A stretch of DNA of 64,000 bases from the NCBI GenBank assembly GCA_963457665.1, contig OY735215.1, positions 26,900,097 through 26,964,096 on the forward strand, read 5' to 3'. Numbering within the stretch: the first letter of the stretch is position 1; each line of letters starts with the position of its first letter. This DNA comes from Thysanoteuthis rhombus. Taxonomy: Eukaryota; Mollusca; Cephalopoda; Oegopsida; Thysanoteuthidae. Made by a program: the position numbers and the translations under genes. The notes under the pieces are model-generated. The model was not told where the DNA came from, ran no database searches, and saw only the letters and a list, made by a program, of their open reading frames with translations. Shown here one piece after another: positions 43,799-59,028 of this stretch.

Positions 43799-46700
43799 GT
43801 AATTTCACATCGTATTTGTCGATTTATTTATCTGAAATGTTGTCCCTTTAAAAAAAAAATGTATATCATTTGTGTCCACCCTTGTCCAAATATAGCAACA
43901 ACATTGATACTGCGCTAGAAGTTCCCCTCTCCTATATCACGGTTGGTTACCGAGAGTTTTAGTAAACAATTATTCAGTTATTTCATCTTAGTGTTGTAAT
44001 AATGCTGTCTTATCTTCGTTTTTTTTTGTCTTTTAAATTTGTCGCAATCCAACACCTCAGATACACTGAATAAAAAACATATCTACCTATCTAGTTAGAT
44101 ATAAACTTATTGGAATGTTGAGCTATTGTTACGTTTTTTTGTGTCAGGCCAAAAGTTTTTTATTCTAGTTTTGATAATTAAAACTTCATCAGACGACACT
44201 AGCTATATTTAGATCTTTCTTTTTTTATTTTTCATCTGGAACTTCACTTTTTAAACCTACCAAAAATCTGCATTCCAACAGAAAAACTCCCAACCAAGTC
44301 TAACCGGCATTTTCACTGCTAGGTGGTGTAGGATTTATTGGAAGGAGTAAAATGAATAAATACTAATAAAATAATTGACCTAGGAACTCTTTTAGTAGCT
44401 ACTTAAAGACAGATTTTTTCTCTCCTTTTGTTGAAAGCACATTTAAGCTTGATTAAATAGATAACTTGACATTTTATTTCAAACAACTTGGTGTTTTTGG
44501 CACTTTCGATTAACCTACGTTAACAGTTTTTCTGCTTCTCAAGAAAAATGACCTCTTAACAAATACCATAACCATTCGAACAATTAAATTTTGATGACAT
44601 TTTTATTTTTTTAATACATCTTTACGTTTAATATATTTGACCGGAAATATGTTTATCTTACTGCTCTTAATACTAACGTGTCTTGATTTTCATTACTTGT
44701 TTTTATTTTCCGTTTTTAAAACTATTTTTGTGGGAGATAACTGACCCCATATATTTGATTGAAAGAAAACCATATGAACACGGCTGGTTTAACTTGTCCG
44801 ATTAGCTTATAAACTTTTTAAGAATAAAGGTTTGTTCAGAAAGTCTGTAATGAATGGAAAATGGTATGTCATTTGTTGTTGCCTCATCAAGTTCAGAGGC
44901 CAAAGAAGAAACCTTGTATTTCCTTGAAGTTATAAAAGTTATCTAGTTCGAGGAAGGAGTGTCAACTATCTCATTTAGATGATCGATATATCTGAATAAG
45001 AAAGAGATTTTGGGATTCATATTGATTTTTAATAATAGCCCATTCTTTAAGAATAGTTGTTTAGTCTTCAATCAGTGAATTCGATTCCTTCATCTGTACT
45101 TTGGACTAAATTACATTGTAGTGTACTCATTCATGACTGAAACTGAACTAATGGCTAAAAATACTGTCGCTGTATTAAGCCGGCTAATGAGTAAATTGAT
45201 GCAATTAATAAGTAATAGTTCTGCTTTAAAAATAAATTGAGTGTTGTTGACCTTAAATGTCTCACTACAACCACCGTCATCTCGATAACACATTGGAGTT
45301 TTTAACGTTAGAACATTCTAATTCACGTTCAGACATTTTTTTCTGATAAGATTGACTAGTATTGTTTATATATGTCTGTGTATATAGATTTATATATAGA
45401 GATTTTTTTTTTACTCTGAGCCTAATCTTTGGATTTTTTACCGCATCGTATAGACATTGATTTATTTTATTTTTTTTTGTTTTACTGAAACACAAGTAGT
45501 GGCTTTTGGCTTTCATCCACTTATATTTCTTCCCAGTCGTCATAAAAACGTCTCGTTTGTACTGGTAATGTTACCAAAAAATTCCTTTGGTACGCGATTT
45601 TTTTCAAGAACTTTAACATTTTTTTTTTACTTCTGAATAAAATCATTGCATTTTTAAAAATTATTTTTACAATAATAATCATCCGATCACATGGCCTGTC
45701 TGTCTGAGATTGCATCATGTCTGGAGGTGGGAGAATTTATTTTGGTTCACGTTCGGATTATGCAATGCAACAATGAAATAGGTTTGGACTGGAATTATGC
45801 CAAATCTCCTTCCGATTGCTCCTATCGCCGATTTCCCCCCTAGCACTTGAAAAGAGAAACAAAAGGGTTTGCTCTGGTCGAGATAATAATTTACTCCTAC
45901 TTTGTTCGTCTCTATTACTTTATTTCCTTCAATCCATTCTCTCTACTGCACAACTATCACATTTTCGTTTATTTTATCCCAGCAAGTCAGTCTCTTTCAT
46001 CGTTCCTTGGCAATTTTTGTTTTCATTATTTATCTTATACGAGGAAGGCGTTACAGTTGTTCATTCATAAGCAAAAAGTGCTTGATACTACTGAGATTGT
46101 TTAGGCTATCAGCTGTTTCAAGCATGTGAACCTGGTTGTATGGTACTTGCTCCACGATATTCAATTGTCCTCCTCATATTGTAGTTTTGTTCCTCTCGTT
46201 TACCCGACTTCTTTTTGTGAAACTAACTAGAATTGACCCAGTTGAAAAAATGCATTTTTGTTTATTAATTTCGGTGCTCAGTAGAGGGAATACCTTGACC
46301 CAAACCCCCTCTACTTTTATTCATTTGTGAAGTCTAGCCCGAAGGAACGCCCTTGGTACTTCGACATACTTTTGAAGGCTTTCGGTGTTTGCTTCTTGCT
46401 TCAACTTATTTACTTTTCAAAAATGAGTTTCCCAAAATGTGGAGTAAATCTGGTTTACATTTCTCGGTTTCATTTGGCTGTGCAAATTGAATTTTTTCCC
46501 CCTCTCTCCATTGTCCCTTTGCTTTTCTTATTTGTAGCCATTGAATACACTATTTGTAAACAAAGGAATGCATTACACTTAGAGGGAGGTATGGGTCAGT
46601 TTGAAGACACTCGGATCAACTGGCCACAAAAGATTGTTATAATTTCTCTAGGAATTTTTTTCCTTTTTCAATTATGACACTGCTTGCCAAATTCATGCCT

Positions 46701-49700
46701 GTCGGATTTTTCCAAATTGTCCTTTCTGCCTATCAAAGAGAAAAAAAATATGTTGTGTGGTTACTATCAACTACACTTTTCTTGGCAGGAAGTGAGGAAT
46801 TTGTAAAAATTGAAGAAAAAACAAAGTAGTTGTCAGAATGAAGAGTCGAACAAATCATAATCTTCAATTCAATTGACTTCCAGTGCTTACAATAAGTTTT
46901 GACATTGATTATTGAAAGCTCATTGCCAGTGTTGCTACTGACCTTCATTCATCACAATGAAATGAAACCTAATCTCATTTGGAATGCAAGCTAAGCTGAT
47001 CAAGTGAGAAGAGAAATCCTTGTTCGCTCCTCATTCTATTTCCACTGGAAGAATGTTTTATGAATGGCTTTCAGGTCAGTTGCTGCTGCTCCTCTAATGA
47101 ACCCCAAGCTGCTCTGGTCAAGCAGACCAGTCCCATCCTTGAATCTAGCTGATTGACAGATATAAATGTTCTAGCTTGCTCAGTGTTTTATTTACCCTAT
47201 TATTGCATTTGCATAGCACAGCAAAGGTGATTCAAGAGTAGCACTTAAAATTATCAAACTGGGTTGAAAGGGTCATAAGATCATTTTATTTTATTTACAT
47301 CTATGTTGCCCAGGTCTGGCTTGAATTCGCTGGTCTATTAGGCAGCAGGCTAATTTTTCTTTTTGTTGTATTTAAAATGGCATGGCACCCAGGGCAATTG
47401 GTCTTGAAATAGTCTCTTACGATTTCTCAGATGAAGAACTTTGAATTATGAGAGGCTGCACAAAAAACTTTGAAATTTTAAAAATGTATTGGTGAAAGTG
47501 AACTGAATTGATGAGAACATGTTGTACAGATTATATATCCACATCTTTAATGCTGGTTATTTATTTTTCCCTACAAGGAATCCTCACTTATAGCTATTTT
47601 CTTCTGAGAAAGATGCACTATGTTCTTGCTTCATTAATGTCAAGATTAATCAGTTTTCAATGCCATACTTGATTTAAAGACAAATAATTTTATTGGATGG
47701 TCAGTAAAGTTTATTCAGTTCTTTCTGGTTAGACATCATTAGGGGAGTGTTGGGATACAACCAATGTCTTTCAAAAAGATAGCTTCTGAGTTGCATCTGT
47801 GGAAACCTGAGGATTAAGAGAATTAAATTATTTTTAGTTAATACTAAGGATTTTTATTATTTGCTTGTCTCTTCTAGCAGCAGTAACAAAGGTGAATTTT
47901 CAAAAAACTATTCAACAAATAATTTTTTTTATTTTCATCTTTTTTATCTGCCAACTGCTCCTGGCCTGGTACTTGTTGCTATCATAGTTCAATATTTAAA
48001 CATTATTTGAAGTCAATTATGGAAATGGGAGAACAGTTCAATTCATATATTTTACTCTGGTAGTTTGAAACTCAACCCGAATAACATCGTATGTCTACCA
48101 TTTTATAATAAAAGTTTTGATCAATATTCTAATATGAAAAAAAATGTTCTAGAGGGTAGTTGAAAATCAGTTGAGGCTTCAGCAAATCATGGATTTCTGC
48201 TTCTTCAGCTTCTATACTATATTGAAGAGTTTATACCAAGATGGGAGAAGCTAAAATAACAAAAATGGATTCTCCTTACTTGACCTGTTGAACCCTTGGT
48301 CAGGACCACTTGCTGATATGCTATCCCTGGAAATCTGGGGTATATTTCACTATTTCAGAACTGCCAGTGTAATAGAGCAGGAAATAGCTGGTACAAAGTT
48401 TCTCATATAAACAGCCTTATTCTACTTACTGTTAGGCTGTCTGAATCTTCTTGGTATGCCAGTCATGCCAGCAGGTAAATCTTGATTTTTACAGAAAGAT
48501 AATGGTGGCAATATCCGCTTCTAACAGAACTCTTTGTAGGAAGTTTTTGTATGACTCTCCAGGATCTTCATTTCTGAATTTGGTGAACTATACAAGTATT
48601 GTTGGTTGGGGCATCTTCTAGAATTTCTGGAAAATGTATGAGGTGATATCCAGAAATTTTGGCTGGAAAATATCCTAATCTGAGCTCCTAGTTCTCGCTG
48701 TCCCTTTGTAAAAAGGTCCCAGCATTTTTTCCCATGATTTTATGCATCTCTGGAAGGCTTCAAGCATGGTAAATTGCCTGTGATTCTTTCTGGATTTGCT
48801 CAATCGAGTCAAAACAGTGCCCTCTCGGTCTTGAGAAGCAGGGGGGAGGTCGCAGGAGGCAAGATCAGGCAAATCAGTGGCGGAATGACTGCTGTGTTAT
48901 TGGAAGTCAGGAACTGCACAAATATTGCAACAATGCATCTTCTGTCCAATGTATCTGACAAAATGCATTGAATGCTCCTGTACAATATCACAAAGATCAT
49001 GACAGTTCATCTGCAAGGATATCCTGGTACACTTTTTCAATGTTTTCTGGTGTTGTGCTCATTGATGTACCAGAAAAAACCTGCTTTGAGATGCTGCATT
49101 GTCACCAAAAGCTTCTTGGAGCGACTGTTTGGTTTCTGCAGCTGTCTTGTTGATCTTGATGCAGCATCTTTGCTTCGTGAGATCTGCTTTGTTAAACCAT
49201 CTGGACAAAACATTACTAAAGTAAGCGTAACACTTCCACTCGCATGTACAAAGGGTGCTGCAGGCTTCACCTCGGGCAGAAGGCCAAACTGCACATGGTT
49301 TGCTCCGACTGTTCAAATTTCTAGAGCTTTTGTGTATCACTTTGTAGGCCAACATTCTGAAGGTATTGAGGCGTGTAGAGTTCTTGTGTGGCACTGAATA
49401 GCACGAGATCGAAATTACCATCATTTCACGGTTCCAGTTGATGAAAAAGAGAAAAGAGTGATTTTCTCTGTTAATGTATTCCAGAGGATTGCTTCATGAT
49501 CTTTTCGCTGGGTAATACTTTCTCTTGCACAAAATTACTATCAAGTATGAGGACCTTTGTACTCTAATTCTGCATCTGAGGGTGGGGATTCTTTTCTTTT
49601 CGTAGACATTTTGAAATCCTCATCTCTTTATTCTCTGTGAAATAACTTTAATTCTCTTCCTTTTAAAAAATCAGACAATGGCTTATATTCTCTCATATTA

Positions 49701-52700
49701 TCACAAATTTCTTTTTCTTAGAATACAAATATGTTGAATTGCTGAAGTTTGGACTGTAGGATGAGAGTACAATTCAAATACATTCATACTTTGCAATGTG
49801 CCCTCCTTCCCGTCTCATATTTGTCTGCTCATTCATCAAGAATAGCTTGTCAATTGTTTCATAAATAGAATAACTACAATTTGTATTTCATTGATTTTTG
49901 TTTCTAGCTCCTATCATATTTTGAACTTCTCAAACGATCGGATGATGGTTGGAAGTTGTGTATCACAGCCTTTACCAGTGGCAAATACAACAGGTGAGTA
50001 GTAACTTGACTCTTTTTTTTTTTTTTTTTTTTCAGTTTTTCTTTTGTTGTTACATTGGGTTAGTGGACAGGAATTAGAATTTTAACCCTTTATATGATAG
50101 ATTACTACTCTTTGCTTCAACACCAAGAGAAATTTTTCAAATTTTCTCATGGTCAAGTTTTTATTCCTTTAATTGTTCATTCAGGCACTTACAAGAAAAT
50201 TGTCATGATTACACCCAGAAGTGTTTATGTTGAATTTGAAAAAAACAACTTTGTCTCTGCCTCTTTCTACTGTTTATTTAAAACATGAGTAAATATGGAT
50301 ATCATTACTTTGTGTTGTTGGATCAAATGTTCCTGGATAGAGCTTGGTGGTTGTAAATACCACAAAAGTATACAAGATCTGTCTAGAAAGTATCCAGCCA
50401 TCTGATGTCAATGTAAAGATAGCCTAATCTGGACAATGGTTCCTTAGTTAAACTCCTTTGGGACCTTGCACTCTTATCCGAGCATCCCTTCCTCTTTTCA
50501 GAGTGGTCTGAAATCTCTTTGGAAAATTGCAAGGAGCCAGATCTGGACTGTACGGGAGCTGACAGACTGGTGATGTAATGTTTTCCAAAAAAACTTGCAT
50601 GGGACACGAAGAATGACTTTCATTCCTTGTGAATGAAAGGTTCACTCAGTTGTCTTACTGCTGAGTAATCCCCTGGGAGGGTATTTGATTGATTATTGAT
50701 TTACCTCTCTTGAAGCATATCTGAAATGATTCTTTGATAATATCCACCTTCCCATGCAAATTCTAATGTAAAAAATTGATAAGCAAAGTTTTTGTTATAC
50801 CTTATGTGCTCTCCTGGACTGGAAATTGTTGGAATCTGGATTGCTAAAGATTCATTTTAATAGGGAAGCTAAACTTTGAGGTTCACGACAAGAAGGTTAT
50901 TGGTCAACATGTTGATGCTTTATTTACCCAGAATCTTCCATTATGGTTGGAATTATGATTTACTGGGTCCTTATAGTAAAAGAAAAATCTCTTAGTGTTT
51001 AATATTTCATTGATTGAAAAATGAATTTTTGTCAATTTTCTGTATTTATTCTCTTCATCTTTAAAATAAACAAAAATGGTATCTATTTTCTTAATTTTTG
51101 AAAATAAAATGGAAAAAAAATACCTTACGAGTGATGCAAAACTTTCTACTTTCAAATGATTTTGGTTGTCAAATGTTATGTGAAATGTTATCTATATCAC
51201 TATTTTTGATGTTTTTTTTTTTTTTTTGTTCTCCATTTTGTGATAGATTATAAAGGTATTCGTAACCTTCAAGTTATGTAGTACACTCTAAACAGTTTTT
51301 AAAGAAATGACAATGTGCCAACTTTCCTTCCCTCAGATCTGTACATTATCCTACATGATCTTCCCTGAGGGAGGTAGTTGTCAGCTTTTTATTTGGATAT
51401 TTCATCCATTGTTCTGTCCAGACTTTACTATTGAATTATAACAGGTCGTTTGCAGGGAAGATGCCTACTAAACACATTCCTCTGGTTTTAATTATAGATC
51501 TTGGGTCCACTTAAAAGAGCCTAGCTGGAAAGAGGGTTGACCTTAAAATCCTATCAATGGAGCATCGAATCATCTTTTTAATGTGGTTCTATACAACAGT
51601 CCATTTGATATTTATCCAACTTGATGATTATAGATCTACAACTGATCAATACAGGCCAAAGTAAATGAATTGTTGAAATACTGTCTAGTACCAAGGTTTG
51701 GTCAGTGTATATAGACCAGTTACTATAAAAACCCATTTCCTTTAAGTATGACCAGGAGATTTGTATTTATAACCTTGTCATAAGGGGTTTCCTGGAAGTC
51801 AGTAATTTTAATTTTATTCACCAATTCTGAAAATGACAATGTTTGTTTGAAAGATGACCTCATTTTTGTTGGTGGTTGTGATGGTAGTCTTGTAGTTCTC
51901 AACTGTTTGGTTTGGTCAACTATTTTAACCCCACCAATCTGGTCTTTAAACATCAGTATTTTGCTACTGGTATCCCCTTTTCACTAGTATTGTTACTAGT
52001 TGCTTCATTGAGCTTATTTCTTTTGAGCAAGTTATTTATCAACATTAAAGACTGTAAATCTAAGTGTCCTGTCAAACAAACATTGCGACCCAAATTCTTT
52101 ACTTTAATGAGGTCTGAGGTAAATGTTTACTGCTTCTAAATGGATCAACTAGATACATTCCATTACATTTTGTCTCTAATTAACAGCCTTCCAAGTATTT
52201 GCTGCTGCTGTTTCTTGGCAATTAAGGTACTAAATGAGACAATGACATTTCTTTGACTATTTCTTATTGTTATACATTGTCTTAAGAATGCAGAATGAAA
52301 CAAAACTTAAGGTATCGACCTCCAGGTATGAAACCGCAATAAGTATGTTGGAAAGAAAACATGCAAATAGATGTGCTCTCCTCACAAGGCTCGACTAATC
52401 ACTTTTTTTCTTAGTTTGAGCTTTTATGGTTCTTGAGGGTACGGGTCAGGTTTCTTCAAATATTGACCTATTTAAATACTGACTAAATGTAGTAATGCTT
52501 CTGCATATGCAAACCAGTTTGCTGCCAATTGTTTTGAGTTGTGCTGAAATTTGTGTATTTGTATACAACCAAGTCATATTCTTTGAATTGCTTAGTGACA
52601 TCATGATTAAAGTTATTGCCTGTTCAAATTATTGGGTAGAATGAATCAGGAAAGAAACTTGTCCATCCAAACATCTATTCATCCTGCTTCTTTTCAGCTG

Positions 52701-55700
52701 ATGAAATTGGACTTCCTGTTCATCTGACCTATTTTCTGATTGACCCATGTATTTTATTTGTTTCAAGGGGCTGTTTAAATTCACTCTTATTATTGTTAAT
52801 TTTTTGTAAGGTTTGAGGGACCTCAGCTTGTCATTTTCTTTTTGCATGGTGCAGACATGTTTAAAATACAGCTCTACAGAATAGATTGACACCTGGAAAG
52901 ATTGTGTGATAGTAGAATGATTGTGGAGATAATTTCCAAAGCTTGTGTACAGGGAATATGTTTTGGTGACCTTTAAAGTGGTATTTTTTGCTTGAGCCGC
53001 TGGACTCTTGTCCTTCCTAGTTGTTTACAAGATGATAAAAGAAAGTCTTTGCTGCTTGTACAGTGGATTAGTCAATTCAATCAGTAATATTTTTCTTTAT
53101 GTGCAAACTGAAAAGTGGATAGGTAGGTGTACAAGTAGATGACCAACCGGCTTAGATAGTGTCTTGTGGGAAATTATTCTAAAAACGATTTAACAAATAA
53201 ACAACTTGTACTTACTGTGCTTAGTCTGTTGGTTACTCCTAAAGATTCCTTAAAAAGAGTAATGAAAAATATGAATTCGAAGAGACATTGGATTTGTGGA
53301 TGTTAGTTAGAAAAATGAATTTGCAAATGGATGAGATGTGAAAAGTGGTGAATTGTAACCCTGAATAATAGACAGAAAATACATCAAGAAGCATTCACAC
53401 TGCAAACTAGAGAGCTCCATTCCCTGAAGGAGCTGCAAGTTTGATTGTGTGAGGATGACATGACATGAATCATTTTTTAGTGAGACTGAGCGCTAGATAT
53501 TTTAGTAATCCTTCTTGTCCTACCATTCTATTGCTAGAAAAAATCCTTATTTGGTTGTGTGCGTATAGCTACAATGCAGGAGAGGTGACTAAAAAATTCC
53601 TGGATCTGCTGCCCCAAAACGTAAACAATTCTTCCTTCCTCGGCATCGAGATACTTTTTAGTGTTGGAATGGCATTGGTAACTTGAAAACTAAAAGCAGC
53701 GCCTAAATCAGAATCGGTAAATAATGATAAAAAAACTATTTTGAAAAGAAAATGGCTTCATTTACTAATGTGCAATCAAACTGATAATAGTATCAGTACA
53801 GCAGATGTGGAGATGCAATTTTTTTTTTTTTTTTTCCTGTTAAAAGTGAACAAGTTGTTCTTCCATTAGGTATTAATTTCTCCAATTCTTTTGAATAAGG
53901 TCCCTGAATTTCTTGAATAATTGTTTTGAATTGTCACTTTTAAAAAGCTAAAAAAAAAAGCTAGATTTAAAAAATGTGGCTGAAATTTGGTATTCATTTC
54001 CTGGTTACAATATATCCTTAAAAGAACTACGTATACAATTTATTGTTAAAATATTAATGTTCACAAATAGTTATTCTTGACGTAAATGTTGAATACCTTT
54101 ATTCTTAGTGTAAAAGTACCAGTTTTTATATTCATATAGAAATATTCATTCTACAGTATAATTATATGACATATTGATCACTTAAGAGAACAATGAAAAT
54201 AAAACCTTCAAAATACTGTTTTTCCAATTGTGTTGCTGCTGTTAATCTACAATATACTGATTGCCTTTTCTTGAATCTTACCATTTTTACCTACTCAAAA
54301 TGGTTGTTGTGGAAACTGCATTATTCCTAGGATTGCCTTGATTCCAGATATTTAAGCAATTGAAATCTAATCCAGTACTTGTTTATGAGTATCTCTGCAG
54401 AAGTGCCCAACAAGCCGTTCTTAAAAAATTGAGAAAATCGCGATCGAAAATTCGTCGTCTTCATTATTTTTAGAGATACAATGATCATTTCTCATTTATC
54501 TTGAAACTTGGACTCTCTCTCTCTATGATTCTCTCAACTTTTTAAAGTCTTTGTGGTTGGGCACTTATCTTACTGATTGGCAAAGACACCATGGGGGGGG
54601 GGGGGAGCACTCCTAGTATATCCCTGACTGAACAGAATATAGGGTTGCTACCATGGCATGATTGTCTGCTCAGTGATGTTGTGCTTTAAAGTATTTTTTT
54701 TTTTTTTTTTGTAACTATAAAACCAATTTCTGATGTGATGACTGGCTTGATTTTGATTGCACAATGTTTAACTTCAGTGTATGGAAAAACAATTTTAGCT
54801 TATTGCGATATTTTTTATTATATTTGTTTATCTATCACTATACAAATTTTTATTTGAATTCTGATATTGTTTGTAGTTTGAATAAATTACTTAGAATTAT
54901 GCTTTTATTCTGGTTATCAGAATTATGGAAAACATTTCTTGGGATTAATTTGAGTTTTTCTCCTTTAAGCCTTGTTAATAGATGTGAACCTAATGGTTTG
55001 GGAATTGCAAACCAAACAATGAGGGGAAATTCTAGTTCAGTCTGCAAAGCCAATTTAAGAGAGTGTCATATTAGGCCAGAGTTGTCAGGCCTGCCTCAAG
55101 AGGTTGTCATAGAACCTTGGCGTGAAGACTTGTTCAGTTTCCAAATTCAATGCTGTTCTTATGTCTGTGTTGGATAAGTCTCAGATGGAGTTCTGATTAT
55201 CTCCCCTTTGTAGCTCTACTTGGTAACCTTGTGCTGCATTTCATTTGTCTTCGTTTAGTGTAGCTTTGACTTATACTGCAGATTGGCTAAAGTGATTGAT
55301 TTAATTTTTTTTACAATGGTCATCTTTTTTTTCTTTTTTGTACTACAATATTCTGTTTTCCTTTCAATTCGATGGGGACTTGGTTTTATTCATTATGATT
55401 TAATTTCTTTGTATTTACATGTCTCTTTCCAATTGTTATGGAGTCTTCATATACATTCATTCATCTTTTTAAAATTCAGTGAAATACAAATCTGACACTC
55501 TTGTGGCTTGAAATTATTCAAAAAAAGAAGTAGGGCTTGTCACATGGTACTTAAGCATAAGTAATGAATATGCACATTGTTTTTCAAATATTACAAAGGC
55601 TCTTTGATTGCCACAGACCTGGAGAAATTGGGTTATAGATATTTACTTATTCTGACACAAGATCACAATAGTGAGTCACTTCGATAGAAACTTACTAGCA

Positions 55701-58700
55701 ATGCCTTGCAAGATAAATTTGCTAGTAATTATTCTACGGCAGACATCCGAAAAATATCCATCTGTTGTATTCCTTTTAGAGGATTTGGTTTGCCATAATT
55801 GTGAATAAAGGGAGCTGCTTATTGTGATCACTTTTGGACAGTATCTTTAAAAACAATTAGTAGCTGACAACGTTGAGCAAAGGATATATAAAAGTAGCTG
55901 CTTATTTTGATCTCTTTAAATAAAGTGATTGTGACCAACTGATTTTAATAACCATCAGCTCATAACATGGTGATTATAATAAGTGGTGATTTATTTAAAA
56001 AGTGTTTGTGTGTAGATCTGTACACGTTTATATTTTACCATCTATGATACTTAGCTTGTCTGGAAATGCCCTGCTTATCAAGTGTTTTAATATACATATA
56101 TATCAGAAACGACTTGTGTATCATATATTATCATAAAGGAAATTAAAAGCTGCCTTTTCTTTTTTGCAGTGATAATGTGAGATTTTTTTTCCTGCAAGTC
56201 CTTGAGTCCTACCTGCATCAGAGGTGAGTGTTTTGAAAATATTTTTCTATTCCCCTGATTTCACTTCCTTTCTCTCTCTGACATCTCCATTCTTGTTCTG
56301 ATTTTACTAAAAAAACAAAACAAAACGCTATCTTTACTCACTGTGCATCTCTCCTACCTGTCTCTCTTGTATTCTGTGGCTATTTTTACATTCAGTTCTC
56401 TTATTAGGTATCTTTTTCAAGAATTATTCATTGAGTATTGAAAAAATCAACTCAGCTTTTTTAACTGTCAGAATTGATAAAACAATGTATTTTCCAAATT
56501 CATTGAAGCAATAGTTCTTATTTGATTTGCTAAGTTCACATTTTTTCTGATGAGTAATAAATGGTGATATCAGTGGATGACAACAATTTTGGCATGTCAA
56601 TCAGTTAGCAGAAGGTTGAGTTGGCAGTGTGCTTAACATTTGGGTAATTTGAAAAAGATTCTGCGAACACTTGGGAAGTCATTTCCACCTAGTCCATTTT
56701 TTTTTTTTTTTTTTTTTTCCCTCTGAAAAATTGTATGAGACTAAATTGGATATGTAAGATGATTTGGTACCAAAATGTGTAGTGATTTGTAGGTTACAAA
56801 AAGCTAATTATATTTATTGCAATCTCATATTCATTGTCTCCATTGAACCTTTTTGTTTACTCTTGAATTTTTTTTATTTGAGCCACTTGGGATTACTTGA
56901 TGAGGGAAGTTATCGATTGGGAGTGTTTCTGTATAATTTTGAGGAAGAGAAGACAGAAGGACATATAGACAAAAGGAATGTCCAAATCACAATTTCCTTA
57001 TTCTCCTTGGATGTGATTATGGCTATTGAATTGAAGTTTAATCCTTCAAAACTACTGTATAATTTCACTTAGAACAGTTACATGGAATTGCATCTTATTG
57101 ACTTAGAATTTGAATAAGAATTCTGAAATTTCCAAGATCAGAATAACATTGTGTACTTTTAGCCATGAAGATTCTGGAAGGGAAGTTGATGTCTCAATTG
57201 ATTATATAATGTCAACAATCGTAAATTTCTTGCATAATTACTTTGCTTTTGTGCAAAGTAATGAGTTGATTGAATATTTGTTATTGCAGAGTTGAAGAGT
57301 CACAGCTGGATTTGACCTCTTGAACTTTATTGTTTTTCTATACATGGATAAGAATCTTAAGTTAATGAGGGTCAGTAAAAGAGGATTCTCACAGAAATAA
57401 AGTTGAGTGAGTAATAGTAAAAAGTGGATATTGGGACTTTTGCGGTTGAGACTTCAGGAACAAACATGATTGAAATTATGAACTGATACTGAAAAGTGGA
57501 TTTAAAGTTTAACTTTTGTGATACTATTTACTTTCATAATTTCTGTTGCAACTTTATTTGGGCTGGTTGCGACCAAAAACAATAAAAATTATGATTGACC
57601 AAATTTCATCTGATGGAAATGAATTTGATAAAATTGGATAAAAGTTTTTGACCTTTTTTTTTTTCTTTCTATGTAGGTATCACTTGGCAGGCACCGAAGA
57701 CCAGCAAATAGTGCGTGCTTTTTTGGTCACTTGCCTTCAAATGCAGGTAAATTATGAATTTATAATATGATCACGGTAGAGTAGAGAGATTTGTTTTTTA
57801 TGTGGTTTTTAGGTTAATTTTTTTCTTTCTATTTTCTCACTTTTTATGGCATTTGAAGAAGTAGGAAATGTAATGCTTTACTATTCACTTTTTGCTGTCT
57901 TTATTTAAAAACAAAACAAAGCAAAAAACCCCAAAAACTGATAGTTACTGCCTAAATAAGTTCTGTTGTGAGGCACCAATTAATAGAATTCCCACTTTTT
58001 GTCATTAGGGTTCATATGCACACCAGCCCAGGTACTTTTAACATAGTTTTTAGAGTTGCTTGTCGCAAAATTAGCACAAGGACAAATGCACTATCAATAT
58101 AGACCAGAATTTTTAGTGTTGGAAATTTAAGTTTGTTTCAGTTGGCATCTAGTTTGTTGAAAATAGAAAAAATAAATAAATAAAACCTTTTTAAAGCTGG
58201 CAAAACATTTTTATTTGTTCATTGTTGGACAATCACATGAAGAAAATTTAACTATTTTTCTTGTGTAAATTTTCATGTTTTGAGTGCAGTTTTTGGTTAT
58301 TGTTTTCAGGCCTCAGGAGTGACTAAAGATAAATCCTTTCTGAAGAACAAGATTGCACAGCTCTTCTCTCTTGCTTTCCTTGTTGATTTCCCTCATCGCT
58401 GGCCAACATACTTTGTTGACATTCTTCATGCTTCTCCCTTTGGCCATGTTGCAGTTGAGATGTACCTCCGCATTCTCTCAGCTATTGACTGTGATGTTGT
58501 GGATCGAGAGATCATCCACACTAATTCTGTAAGTACCTTTCGTACTTGACCATACTTTTTCCTACCGCTGCTTCATGTTATTTCAAATTAGATAAACTTG
58601 ACATTTCTTCTAATAATACTGTATGGTAAAAAGTTTTTCAAAATGTAATATTCTATTGGACATTTGAAATAACCATCTTAATCCAAGTAAATTTTTATAT

Positions 58701-58954
58701 TGGATTCAAGTACAAAATCTGAATGATAAAGGCTCTTAACAACTGTAACCAGTTGACCCAGAGGATATTGATTTAACAAAAACTATCGATTGAAATAGTT
58801 ATTTTTCAATAGTTTAATTTATTCTAAATGTAAAACTGACGCAAAATATAAAATACTAGCATAGTACCTGTCAAAAATGACTGGATTATTTATGTTTGGA
58901 TTTGTATTTCAGCATAAGATCAGAGTGTAGTATCTAGGTTCATTGAAAAGTGTT

Positions 58955-59028
<74 letters not shown>

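Noticed and set aside
44158..44197. Minus-strand CTGATGA with an AGTTTT/AAAACT hairpin
   Set aside because: The element GAAA reads GAAT and no helix III can be drawn. At most a dead relative of the hairpin tails.
45816..46677. Several overlapping open frames, one of 116 codons, in XPOT intron 1
   Set aside because: Hydrophobic, AT-driven composition in three frames at once, with no family resemblance or splice context.
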